This document shows, piece after piece, positions 1 to 7,628 of a stretch of DNA of 64,000 nt. The translations under genes were made by a program, and so were the position numbers. Position 1 is the stretch's first letter. Each line of letters begins with the position of its first letter. Origin of the DNA: Evansella sp041820985 (GTDB lineage Bacteria > Bacillota > Bacilli > Bacillales > Salisediminibacteriaceae); NCBI RefSeq assembly GCF_041820985.1, contig NZ_JBGUAU010000004.1, forward strand, positions 124,001 through 188,000. Direction: 5' to 3'. The notes below the pieces were generated by a model. It saw nothing but the letters and a program-made list of their open reading frames with translations. It was not told the origin of the DNA and did not search any database.

Positions 1-20
1 GAAAATTTTTACCTTTTAAA

Positions 21-55
21 AAAACCAAGCAGATGAAATTCCTAACTTGGTCTTT
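21..55 (-). terminator. Terminator of the TlpA-like gene
   Basis: An ACCAAG (24-29) / CTTGGT (46-51) stem lies just after the stop codon of the reverse-strand gene. Read on the minus strand it is followed by a run of T residues, as expected for intrinsic termination. Confidence 0.6.
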
Positions 56-61
56 TTCTAT

Positions 62-691
62 TTAGTTATCGTATTTTTCTCTTGCGCTTTCATACATTGC
101 CACAATCATATCATACGTTGCGTATCCAAGTTTTCTTTCTGTAATTCTCCCATCTGGATCAATGACAATAGTGGTGGGCATAGAGTTTATACGGTATAGA
201 TCTCTCACTAACCCCTCTCTATCCATTACTAAATCGTATGGCATTTGAAAATCATTTGTAAAATTATCTACTCGTTCTTCGCTTGCTTCTGTTGTGGTCA
301 TATTTACTCCTAAGACTGTCACATTTTCATCGAGGTAATTTTCATGGAATTCAATTAAATATGGAATTTCATCACGACAAGGACCACACCATGACGCCCA
401 TGCATTCAGAATGACAAAACTTCCTTTATAATCTGAAATTGACTTTTGCTCATTTTCTTGCCAAACATCGAGTGTTACATTGGGTGCAAGTTTCCCTAAG
501 GAAGCACCAACTTCATTTGACTTAGAATAAGTGTTATCTTCGGTCTCATTATTATTTACTGGATTAGTAAAATAATCCTCTAAAAGTTGCTGATTCGTAT
601 CTGTATCTAGAAAGAAATAATCGTATACCACATATCCGATAAACAAAATGGCAATGGAAGCAATTAGTAAATTAATCCCTTTTTGATTCAA
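62..691 (-). CDS. Membrane-anchored TlpA/ResA-like thiol-disulfide oxidoreductase
   Basis: Predicted redox protein held on the outer face of the membrane. With the start used here it has a transmembrane anchor at about residues 7-24, an acidic Asn-rich linker to about residue 65, and a thioredoxin-like AhpC-TSA/Redoxin domain with the active site WCGPC (Cys102, Cys105) and a cis-proline loop SMPTT. Family members reduce disulfides, for example in cytochrome c maturation or spore envelope assembly; the substrate here is unknown because no ccd or res genes are nearby. I chose the TTG at 691 because GTGAGGG lies 8 bases upstream. An in-frame ATG at 754 would add 21 residues but has no ribosome site. 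Confidence 0.85.
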   Translation of the reverse strand: MNQKGINLLIASIAILFIGYVVYDYFFLDTDTNQQLLEDYFTNPVNNNETEDNTYSKSNEVGASLGKLAPNVTLDVWQENEQKSISDYKGSFVILNAWASWCGPCRDEIPYLIEFHENYLDENVTVLGVNMTTTEASEERVDNFTNDFQMPYDLVMDREGLVRDLYRINSMPTTIVIDPDGRITERKLGYATYDMIVAMYESAREKYDN

Positions 692-1120
692 TTTGTGGAC
701 CCTCACTTTATAAGTACTATTTCTGCTAACATTATTATAATATATATCAACCATACTGTTTACTAATTAGAACCAATACTTGCTTACAATGAAGAAAAAA
801 TGTTATTGAGTGATGTTACAATTAGCAAGAAAAGCACTGAAATAACAATAGTTTATAATTTACATTCTTGCTCCAGACACATTGTTCTTTTTTAATATAG
901 TGCCACGACCACTTCATTATTATGAAGTGGTTTTTAAGGCAACAGGATGAGAAGAATTCTTTAGATATAGCTGTGGATAATGGGAAAAGACCCTCTCTTA
1001 TATTTATCAGTATTCATTCCTTTTTTTACAAATGTACTTCCAAAATGTTTGTAGTGAAATAAGGAGGGAATAAGGCAAACTATATATGTACGCAAAAATA
1101 TGCGTGTTGGAGGTGTAACT
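692..1120. other. Divergent intergenic region
   Basis: About 430 bases between two divergent genes. It holds a hairpin with a T run at 908-936 and the ribosome site of yteA at 1108-1114. No small gene with a credible start and ribosome site was seen. Confidence 0.5.
908..936 (+). terminator. Hairpin with T run in an intergenic region
   Basis: ACCACTTCA (908-916), loop TTATTA, TGAAGTGGT (923-931) and then TTTT. The form is a good intrinsic terminator on the plus strand, but no gene precedes it on that strand, so it may end an unannotated short RNA or be left from a lost gene. Confidence 0.5.
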
Positions 1121-1846
1121 TTGCATACAGAAGATCAAATCAATCAATTAAAAGACGGGTTAATTCAAAGGAAAGAGGAATTAGAGGATCGACTTCAAGG
1201 TCAACACTACGGATTAGATTTTGCTCATGCAAAAGAATCAGTAGGAGAATTATCTAATTATGATAATCATCCAGGAGATCAAGGAACGGAATTGTATGAG
1301 CGAGAAAAAGACCTCGCGTTGAATGAACATTCGGAGCAACATATTCGAGAAATAGATAGAGCACTAAAGGCAATAGAGGAAGGAAACTACGGAAATTGTC
1401 AAATTTGCGGTGAAGAGATACCGTTAGAGCGATTAGAAGTAGTTCCAACTGCAACACGTTGTGTCAAGCATACAGAGGAGAAGTATGTTTCTGAAAATCG
1501 ACCGGTGGAAGAAGATATACTGAATCCAGCTTTTGGTCAATATGAATACGATGAAAGCTATGGAAATGAGACATTTTTCGACGCAGAAGATGCATGGCAA
1601 GCGGTAAGTGTTTATGGATCTTCAGAAACTCCATCTGATTTTTACAATACGGAAAAAGACTACAACAACATGTTTGTGGAATCAGACGAGCAGGTTGGAT
1701 ATGTGGAAGAAATAGAACAAATTTTAACAGCCAATATGGAAGGAGAATACTCTGGAGTTAGTGTAGATCATCGAAGGTATGAAAATTATCTCGATGATAA
1801 TAGTGTAACATCCATCTTAGATGGTAATAACGAAGATGAAATATAA
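1121..1846 (+). CDS. yteA: YteA-family DksA/TraR-type zinc finger protein
   Basis: A 241-residue YteA-type protein, the family called sporulation protein YteA in bacilli. Visible parts are a helical N-terminal region with many Glu/Lys, a DksA-like zinc finger with CQIC at about residues 92-95 and a second half RCVKH in which the last ligand is His, and an acidic C-terminal half rich in Asp, Glu and Tyr. The start is taken as TTG 1121, with GGAGGTG (1108-1114) 6 bases upstream; an ATG at 1100 lies before this ribosome site and is unlikely. Its exact role is not known. The gene is monocistronic and ends in a strong terminator. Confidence 0.85.
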   Translation: MHTEDQINQLKDGLIQRKEELEDRLQGQHYGLDFAHAKESVGELSNYDNHPGDQGTELYEREKDLALNEHSEQHIREIDRALKAIEEGNYGNCQICGEEIPLERLEVVPTATRCVKHTEEKYVSENRPVEEDILNPAFGQYEYDESYGNETFFDAEDAWQAVSVYGSSETPSDFYNTEKDYNNMFVESDEQVGYVEEIEQILTANMEGEYSGVSVDHRRYENYLDDNSVTSILDGNNEDEI

Positions 1847-1857
1847 TATATAGCTAA

Positions 1858-1897
1858 AGGTGTTTCAAGGGATTGCCACCCTTGGAGCGCCTATTTG
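1858..1897 (+). terminator. yteA terminator
   Basis: A 14-pair stem including three G-U pairs (1858-1871 with 1879-1892) around the loop ATTGCCA, followed by a T-rich stretch. It lies 12 bases after the yteA stop. Confidence 0.75.
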
Positions 1898-2022
1898 AGT
1901 TTTGGAGTAATGTAGGAAAAGGCTATATCGTTGAAAATGTTACAATATCCCTGTTTTGCAAAATGAATTTCGATACATAGTAAATATTTTCTATAAAAGT
2001 TAGGAGGGAAGAGTAATGCATT

Positions 2023-2157
2023 ATGGTTACATCAGATTTTACCAATAGTGTTCTTTCTATTGTTTATTTAAAAAAATTAGCGAATATTGGCTTCGCTTAT
2101 ATTGGTGTCATAGTCATTATTATGTTATTAATGTCTAACTGGTATAGGTTACATTAG
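2023..2157 (+). CDS. Small membrane protein, 44 residues
   Basis: Unrecognised short gene. The peptide begins MVTSDFTNSVLSIVYLKKLA and continues with one hydrophobic segment (about residues 25-38) ending NWYRLH. A strong AGGAGGG (2002-2008) lies 14 bases before this ATG. That site is better spaced for an out-of-frame ATG at 2016, which would encode only 10 residues, so start assignment or translational coupling is unclear. A good terminator follows at 2167. I am moderately sure it is expressed; no function is proposed. Confidence 0.45.
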   Translation: MVTSDFTNSVLSIVYLKKLANIGFAYIGVIVIIMLLMSNWYRLH

Positions 2158-2166
2158 AAACAAGAA

Positions 2167-2198
2167 AAATAAATCCGAATGAGGGTTTATTTTTTTTG
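2167..2198 (+). terminator. Terminator before the arsenic operon
   Basis: AAATAAATCC (2167-2176), loop GAATGA, GGGTTTATTT (2183-2192) with one G-U pair, then a T run. It ends the small membrane gene and insulates the ars promoter. Confidence 0.8.
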
Positions 2199-2217
2199 TA
2201 ACAAAATTAATAAAAAC

Positions 2218-2258
2218 TTTACATATAAGCGATTGATTATATAAGCATTCGCTTATAT
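2218..2258 (+). promoter_or_regulatory. ars promoter with ArsR operator
   Basis: TTTACA (2218-2223) can serve as -35 and TATAAG (2240-2245) as -10 with 16 bases between. A perfect inverted repeat ATATAAGC (2239-2246) / GCTTATAT (2251-2258) overlaps the -10, and a further ATATAAGC half-site lies at 2223-2230. This matches the AT-rich dyads bound by ArsR/SmtB repressors, so arsenite-relieved autoregulation is inferred. Confidence 0.8.
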
Positions 2259-2289
2259 AATGTAATTGGAGTAAGGGGAGGTGACCGAA

Positions 2290-2637
2290 ATGACCGTTCT
2301 ACATGAAGTTAGTATAGAGCAAGGGGCACAATTACTAAAATTGTTAGGAGACAAAACGAGATTAACGATTGTATCCATTTTAATGTATGAAGAATGCTGT
2401 GTTTGCGAGCTTGTTGAGGTGTTGAAAATGAGTCAGCCTTCCATTAGTCAGCATATCGCTAAGTTAAAATCAGCTGAAATAGTGAAAGAAAGAAGAAAAG
2501 GTCAATGGATTTTTTATCGAATCAATAAAGATTCGGAACTATTTCCCCTTGTGGAAAGCATTAGTACTCACATTCCTGATCAAAAAGATCAAATAAAGCA
2601 GTTGGAAGTAAACGGAATGCGAGTTTGTTGTGATTAG
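2290..2637 (+). CDS. arsR: ArsR-family arsenite-responsive repressor
   Basis: Winged-helix repressor of 115 residues. The metalloid site is visible as ECCVCEL at the start of the fourth helix, the As(III)-binding ELCVCDL motif of ArsR/SmtB proteins, followed by the recognition segment MSQPSISQHIAKLKSA. An extra CC sits at the C-terminus. ATG 2290 is preferred over GTG 2281 because GGGGAGGTGA (2274-2283) overlaps the latter and is well spaced for the former. It is the first gene of the arsenic operon, with its own operator just upstream and acr3 starting 21 bases after its stop. Confidence 0.93.
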   Translation: MTVLHEVSIEQGAQLLKLLGDKTRLTIVSILMYEECCVCELVEVLKMSQPSISQHIAKLKSAEIVKERRKGQWIFYRINKDSELFPLVESISTHIPDQKDQIKQLEVNGMRVCCD

Positions 2638-2658
2638 ATTAGAGAAGGATGTGAACAA

Positions 2659-3732
2659 ATGTCAGACGGATCATTAGAAAACAAAGGTCAAGGACTTAGT
2701 TTTTTTGAACGCTATTTAACTTTGTGGGTAGCTCTTTGTATTATTATTGGGATTGCATTAGGGCAATTTTTTCCTGTAGTTCCAAATACATTAGATCAGT
2801 TTAAGTATGCAGAAGTATCTATTCCAGTTGCTATCTTAATTTGGTTAATGATATATCCAATGATGGCAAAAATTGATTTTACTAGCATTGTGGATGCAGG
2901 GAAGAAACCAAAAGGCCTCATTATAACCCTGGTTGTGAACTGGCTAATAAAACCCTTCACCATGTTTTTCTTCGCGTGGTTGTTTTTCCGATTTATATTT
3001 AGTCCATTTATTCCAGAAGGATTGGCTACAGAGTATATAGCTGGAGCTGTGCTACTAGGAGCGGCACCTTGTACCGCTATGGTTTTTGTATGGAGTTACT
3101 TAACGAAAGGTGATGCAGGCTACACATTAATTCAAGTATCGGTAAATGATCTTATTTTAATCTTTGCTTACGGTCCTATCGTTGCGCTTCTTTTACGAGT
3201 AAATAATGTTATTGTTCCGTTAGACACAGTATTTTTATCAGTATTATTGTTTATCGTTATCCCATTAGTAGCAGGATGGATTTCTCGTGTACTCATTGTA
3301 AAAAATAAGGGTGTCGAGTGGTTTGAGCAAGTGTATCTAAAAAAGGCAGGAAACTTTACCATCATTGGACTATTATTAACGTTAATTATTCTATTCTCTT
3401 TCCAAGGTGATGTTATTTTAAATAACCCACTACACATTGTACTCATTTCTGTTCCATTAATTATTCAAACATTATTTATCTTTGCAGTGGCTTATTTTTG
3501 GGCGAAGTGGTGGAGAATCAAACACAGCATTGCAGCACCAGCGGCAATGATTGGAACGAGTAACTTCTTTGAATTGGCAGTAGCAGTTGCCATCGCTCTT
3601 TTCGGATTAAATCATGGTGCAGCACTCGTTACCGTAGTTGGTGTACTTGTAGAGGTTCCGCTTATGCTTTATTTAGTGCGTATAGCAAATAAAACGAAGC
3701 ATTGGTTTCCGGAGAGTAGCTTAGTAAAATAG
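2659..3732 (+). CDS. acr3: ACR3-family arsenite efflux permease
   Basis: Cytoplasmic membrane carrier of 357 residues that exports As(III). About ten hydrophobic segments are seen. The two residues known to be essential in ACR3 proteins are present: Cys138 in GAAPCTAMVFVW and Glu305 in SNFFELAVAVA. The length is typical. Many annotations name this gene arsB, but it belongs to the ACR3 (BASS-related) family and not the ArsB family. The downstream ArsA ATPase could convert this secondary carrier into an ATP-driven pump. Confidence 0.95.
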   Translation: MSDGSLENKGQGLSFFERYLTLWVALCIIIGIALGQFFPVVPNTLDQFKYAEVSIPVAILIWLMIYPMMAKIDFTSIVDAGKKPKGLIITLVVNWLIKPFTMFFFAWLFFRFIFSPFIPEGLATEYIAGAVLLGAAPCTAMVFVWSYLTKGDAGYTLIQVSVNDLILIFAYGPIVALLLRVNNVIVPLDTVFLSVLLFIVIPLVAGWISRVLIVKNKGVEWFEQVYLKKAGNFTIIGLLLTLIILFSFQGDVILNNPLHIVLISVPLIIQTLFIFAVAYFWAKWWRIKHSIAAPAAMIGTSNFFELAVAVAIALFGLNHGAALVTVVGVLVEVPLMLYLVRIANKTKHWFPESSLVK

Positions 3733-3831
3733 TTACCACAGAAACATGGCTCAATCGTATAAATTCACACAAAATACAAAAATCGTACAAATACGCGATA
3801 ACCATATAACAATACAAAAGGAGTTTTCAAA

Positions 3832-4251
3832 ATGACAAAACCAATTATCTATTTCTTATGTACAGGAAATTCTTGCAGAAGCCAAATGGCAGAAGCTTGG
3901 GGTAAAAAATATTTAGGAGAGAAATACGATGTGTATTCTGCAGGAATTGAAGCACATGGTGTGAATCCAAAAGCGGTAAAAGCAATGCAAGAAGTTGAGA
4001 TTGATATTACAGATCAAACATCTGATACCATCGACCAAGAATTGCTAGAGAGAGCAGATTTAGTTGTAACTTTGTGTGGTCATGCGAATGACGTATGTCC
4101 AGCAACTCCACCAAACAAAGACCGTGTCCACTGGGGGTTTGATGATCCAGCCAAAGCGGAAGGTACTGATGAAGAAAAGTGGTCTGTTTTCCAACGAGTT
4201 CGTGATGAAATTGGAGATCGGATTAAAACATTTGCGGAAACAGGAAAATAA
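3832..4251 (+). CDS. arsC: Thioredoxin-coupled arsenate reductase
   Basis: Reduces As(V) to As(III) for export. A 139-residue protein of the low-molecular-weight phosphatase type with the P-loop CTGNSCRS (nucleophile Cys10) and the relay cysteines Cys82 and Cys89, as in B. subtilis and S. aureus ArsC. These use thioredoxin and not glutaredoxin. AAGGAG precedes the ATG. It is separated from acr3 by 99 bases and followed by an internal hairpin that may lower expression of the distal genes. Confidence 0.96.
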   Translation: MTKPIIYFLCTGNSCRSQMAEAWGKKYLGEKYDVYSAGIEAHGVNPKAVKAMQEVEIDITDQTSDTIDQELLERADLVVTLCGHANDVCPATPPNKDRVHWGFDDPAKAEGTDEEKWSVFQRVRDEIGDRIKTFAETGK

Positions 4252-4258
4252 AATGTGG

Positions 4259-4280
4259 AGCCGAATTTATTCGGCTTTTT
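4259..4280 (+). terminator. Terminator-like hairpin between arsC and arsD
   Basis: AGCCGAA (4259-4265), loop TTTA, TTCGGCT (4270-4276), then TTTT. It sits inside the gene cluster, so it may act as an attenuator that splits arsR-acr3-arsC from arsD-arsA and the selenoprotein gene. Confidence 0.7.
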
Positions 4281-4308
4281 CCTATATAGAGAAGAGGGGG
4301 AACCTTAA

Positions 4309-4662
4309 ATGAAAATTAGAGTATATGACCCAGCGCTATGTTGCCCAACTGGTGTATGTGGACCTAGTGTTGATCCTGAATTAACGAGAATTGCAACTGC
4401 CATTTTTTTACTTCAAAAAAAAGGTGTAGATATTAAACGATATAACTTAGGAAGTGAACCTAACGAATTTGTGGAAGAGCCAAAGGTTCAAGCAATGCTT
4501 CAAGAAAAGGAACTCGACGCATTGCCTCTTGTTCTTGTAGATGGTGAAGTGAAGAAAGTAGGGAAGTATCCAACGAATAGTGAGTTAGCGGATTGGACGG
4601 GTATATCCGAACAGTATCTAATGAAAAAAGAGGAAAAGCGTGGGAAATTTAATTTGCTTTAA
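4309..4662 (+). CDS. arsD: ArsD arsenic metallochaperone
   Basis: Delivers As(III) to the ArsA ATPase and raises its affinity. The 117-residue protein has the conserved N-terminal site CCPTGVCGP (Cys11, Cys12, Cys17), the residues shown to bind As(III) in ArsD. The extra C-terminal Cys pairs of some enterobacterial ArsD proteins are absent; here the tail is Lys/Glu-rich. AGGGGG precedes the ATG. arsA begins 28 bases downstream, which fits their known direct partnership. Confidence 0.94.
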   Translation: MKIRVYDPALCCPTGVCGPSVDPELTRIATAIFLLQKKGVDIKRYNLGSEPNEFVEEPKVQAMLQEKELDALPLVLVDGEVKKVGKYPTNSELADWTGISEQYLMKKEEKRGKFNLL

Positions 4663-4690
4663 TAAGAAATAACATAAAAGGATGATTACC

Positions 4691-6472
4691 TTGTATCCAT
4701 TGTTTAACACGAAAGCCATTGAAAATACGCCATTCTTATTTTTTACTGGTAAAGGTGGTGTCGGGAAAACCTCTACAGCTTGTGCAACCGCAGTATCACT
4801 AGCGGATGAGGGGAAACAAGTTCTTATTGTTAGTACAGATCCAGCTTCCAATTTGCAAGATGTATTTTCTATGGAAGTAGGGTCGCACATCCAACAAGTG
4901 GAGAGTGCCCCTGGTTTATACGCAGTGAATATAGATCCAGAAGAAGCTGCTGCTACCTATCGAGAAAAGGTGGTTGGCCCCTATCGAGAGAAGCTTCCTG
5001 CACCAGTAGTTGCTCAAATGGAAGAACAGCTATCAGGAGCTTGTACGGTAGAAATTGCCGCATTCGACGAGTTCTCTCATCTATTAACGGATGATGAAAT
5101 CAAAGATCGCTTTGACTTCATTATCTTTGATACGGCACCTACAGGTCATACATTACGATTGCTTCAGCTACCAACAGCATGGTCTGGCTTTTTAGAAGAG
5201 AGTATGCACGGAGCTTCGTGTTTAGGACCTTTATCAGGCCTTGGTGAAAAAAAAGCATTATATGAAGCGGCAGTAGATGCATTAGCGGATAGACGGAAGA
5301 CAACCCTTATTCTTGTCACAAAACTTGATAAGTCAGCAATTTCTGAAGGAGAACGAGCGGCAAAGGAACTATTCGAAGTGGGATTAACAAATCAACTGGT
5401 TGTTATTAATGGGGTGTTTCAGTTAACTGACAACGATGACGAAGTAGCTAATAAGTTTTATTATCGTCAGCAAGAAGCTAATAAAGAAATGAGCGAAGAA
5501 CTTCGCAGACTTCCAATGTACGAGCTTCCATACATTCCATTTGCTTTAACTGGAATAGAAGCTTTGCGAAAGTTTTTTCACTATTCATATCAAGATGATC
5601 AAATAACAATGGAGGAAGATGTGGAACTAGCCCCACTTCCTAGATTACATGTTCTTGTAGAACGCTTGTCGGAAAAAGATCATGGTGTGGTCATGACCAT
5701 GGGCAAAGGTGGCGTCGGGAAAACAACGGTTGCTTCTGCTATTGCAGTTGGACTTGCAATGAAAGGGAAAAAGGTACATTTAACAACAACAGATCCAGCA
5801 GCACATATAGAATATGTAATGCGAAATAATAGTATTAGTGAGCAAGTAACAATAAGTAGAATAGATCCTGTTAAAGAAGTAGAATCGTACAGAAAGAGTG
5901 TACTGGAGACTGCAGGTGCTGATTTAGACGAGGCTGGTTTAGCATATTTGCAAGAAGACTTACATTCTCCATGCACAGAAGAAATTGCTATTTTCCAAGC
6001 ATTTAGTAAGGTGGTTGACCGAGCGGAGGATGAATTTGTTATTATTGATACAGCACCAACTGGTCATACTTTATTGCTTTTGGATGCATCTCAGTCCTAT
6101 TTTCAAGAGATTGAACGCTCTACTGGAGACGTTCCTGATTCCGTCAAAAAATTGTTACCTCGTCTAAGAAATAGGGAGGAAACGGATGTTGTTATCGTCA
6201 CTTTACCTGAAGCAACGCCTGTGCTAGAAGCATCGAGATTACAAAATGATTTAGTACGTGCAGGACTAACACCAAGCTGTTGGGTAATAAATCAAAGCTT
6301 TGCTGCATCACATACAAAGAATCCTATTCTACGTACACGAGCAAAGGCAGAACAAACTTGGATTGAGCTTGTCTTGGAAAACCAAGAAAAAGAAGTCGTA
6401 TTGATTCCATGGATGGAAGAAGAAGTAGTAGGGTTAGATACATTAAAGAAACTCGTTGAAGAGGAGGAGTAA
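4691..6472 (+). CDS. arsA: ArsA arsenite-stimulated ATPase
   Basis: Soluble ATPase that energises arsenite export. The two homologous halves of a full ArsA are present: P-loop GKGGVGKT at about 20-27 and again at about 338-345, each half with its DTAPTGHTL signature. The metalloid-site cysteines are seen as SGACTVE (Cys118), ASCLGPL (Cys177) and HSPCTEE (Cys428). At 593 residues it has the usual length. TTG 4691 is chosen because AAAAGGA (4676-4682) is 8 bases upstream; ATG 4682 overlaps that site and would add three residues. Pairing with ACR3 and not ArsB is less common. The next gene starts 2 bases after the stop. Confidence 0.95.
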   Translation: MYPLFNTKAIENTPFLFFTGKGGVGKTSTACATAVSLADEGKQVLIVSTDPASNLQDVFSMEVGSHIQQVESAPGLYAVNIDPEEAAATYREKVVGPYREKLPAPVVAQMEEQLSGACTVEIAAFDEFSHLLTDDEIKDRFDFIIFDTAPTGHTLRLLQLPTAWSGFLEESMHGASCLGPLSGLGEKKALYEAAVDALADRRKTTLILVTKLDKSAISEGERAAKELFEVGLTNQLVVINGVFQLTDNDDEVANKFYYRQQEANKEMSEELRRLPMYELPYIPFALTGIEALRKFFHYSYQDDQITMEEDVELAPLPRLHVLVERLSEKDHGVVMTMGKGGVGKTTVASAIAVGLAMKGKKVHLTTTDPAAHIEYVMRNNSISEQVTISRIDPVKEVESYRKSVLETAGADLDEAGLAYLQEDLHSPCTEEIAIFQAFSKVVDRAEDEFVIIDTAPTGHTLLLLDASQSYFQEIERSTGDVPDSVKKLLPRLRNREETDVVIVTLPEATPVLEASRLQNDLVRAGLTPSCWVINQSFAASHTKNPILRTRAKAEQTWIELVLENQEKEVVLIPWMEEEVVGLDTLKKLVEEEE

Positions 6473-6474
6473 TA

Positions 6475-6756
6475 ATGAATATTTCTAATGAAGCAAAGGA
6501 TTTTTTACTTGGAGTAATGGAAAGAGAAGAAAAGAGTACTCTTCGCATGTATTTTGCAGGCATGGGCTGAGGCAGTCCACGAATTGGCGTGGCTCTGGAA
6601 GAGCCCGAAAGTGGAGACGATGTAGTAGAAATTAACGGGATCTCGGTTGCAATTGATCCTGTGATAAAATCTCAAACAGTAAATCTAACGTTAGACTATG
6701 AAGAGAGAAATGGTCAAGGTGGTTTACTTTTAAAAGGAATGGAAGATTGCTGTTAA
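6475..6756 (+). CDS. HesB/IscA-like selenoprotein candidate (in-frame TGA = Sec32)
   Basis: A 94-codon frame interrupted only by TGA at 6568-6570. Read as selenocysteine, the protein is MNISNEAKDFLLG...FAGMG-U-GSPRIGVALEEP...EDCC. Both sides fit one IscA/HesB-like fold: the N-terminal helix, a Gly-rich loop where IscA has its first Cys (here Sec32), the NGISVAIDP strand, a DYEE stretch, and a terminal Cys92-Cys93 where IscA has CGC. GGAGGAG (6463-6469) precedes the ATG, 2 bases after arsA, so the genes are translationally coupled. A hairpin follows the TGA. Families of HesB-like and CC/Se-motif selenoproteins are known. I infer a role in binding arsenic or protecting Fe-S assembly. Sec synthesis genes are not in this window. 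The alternative is a nonsense-mutated gene. Confidence 0.8.
6564..6606 (+). promoter_or_regulatory. SECIS-like hairpin around the in-frame TGA
   Basis: CCACG (6577-6581) / CGTGG (6588-6592) encloses the loop AATTGG. CAG (6573-6575) can pair with CTG (6595-6597), and GGGCT (6564-6568) with AGCCC (6602-6606). The loop starts 12 bases after the TGA and has its guanines at the 3' side, so spacing and loop differ somewhat from the usual bacterial SECIS model. Confidence 0.5.
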
Positions 6757-6855
6757 GGTTCGACTCGAGATGGTGGGTGGCCCACACAAAAAACCTTTGC
6801 ATCCCCTCGGAGAATGACTAGCTCAGCACAATGTTGCCCAACCTAAACGCAATAG

Positions 6856-6896
6856 AAAAAAGGGTGAATCGATTATATGTCGGTCCACCCTTTTTA
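6856..6896 (+). terminator. Terminator of the arsenic operon
   Basis: AAAAAGGGTG at 6856-6865 pairs with CCACCCTTTTT at 6885-6895 across a loop of about 20 bases, ending in a T run. It lies 100 bases past the selenoprotein stop and is the only strong terminator there. Confidence 0.7.
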
Positions 6897-7312
6897 TAAT
6901 TTTTCACTTTTTATTGCCGCGGTAGATCTTTGTATTGCTCTTTGTACTACTTAAATAACGAAAGCCCTACCTCTCTTTCGTCCTTATGATTCCGAGACCA
7001 TGCCAGTGTAGATAAGGCTACTCAGAGTGTGTTACAAGATTCCAATCAAATATATTTCAGAGACACGTAATTTTTAATGAAAAGTAAAAAACCATGTACA
7101 TATAGTACTTAAATATTGTAGCATAATTAAAGGTATATTGCAAATTGTGTTATGTTAATTAGCTGTTATTAGTTGAAATGTTTAGCCTTTCAGCACCATT
7201 TGCATAGGTACTAAACTGAGTTGGAACACTTTCTATAATGATGGAGGAAGGTTAAAATATACTATAAGGCATCATTCAATTTGAGGCAGACTACCGTGTA
7301 AGGGATATATGG
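6897..7312. other. Intergenic region without recognised gene
   Basis: About 415 bases of AT-rich sequence with no frame that combines a start, ribosome site and coding character. It leads into a dispersed repeat. Confidence 0.4.
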
Positions 7313-7560
7313 ACCATGACGGATGAAAATACGTTATGAGTAATAGTTAGTACTCTGCACTTTATATGGAAATGAGCGTAGGTCCACGAACTCCTGTGGG
7401 AAGTAGAGTAAAGGCGAGACACCGCAGAACGCTTGCGTTCGAGGAGGCTCGGCAACTCCCCACGGAAAGGAGTGGACTGTAGCGAATGGAATATAAACCA
7501 ACAAAGTTGGTCATACTAGATAAGTTTGACTACCAATAACCCAGTATTTTCAGGGGAGAC
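7313..7560. repeat. Dispersed repeat family A, copy 1
   Basis: A 248-base element with near-identical copies at 22322-22570 and, shortened, at 48949-49120. Ends carry GAAAATACGT (7325-7334) and the inverse AGTATTTTC (7543-7551). The core contains the blocks CCACGAACTCC, GGCGAGACACCG, GAGGCTCGGCAACTCC and AAAGGAGTGGACT, which can fold back on each other. There is no coding capacity. Confidence 0.8.
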
Positions 7561-7628
7561 ACGGTAAACAGAATTATTAATAGATAAAAGTATAACGTTA
7601 TATAAATTAATAGAATAAGGTGAAAAAG

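Noticed and set aside
4076..4312. Frame overlapping arsC
   Set aside because: Shadow frame inside arsC in another phase, without ribosome site; runs through the terminator hairpin.
6475..6756. Reading the TGA as a nonsense mutation (pseudogene)
   Set aside because: No other lesion, good ribosome site, coupling to arsA, and the TGA sits at the expected cluster-Cys position with a hairpin behind it. Kept as a minor alternative.
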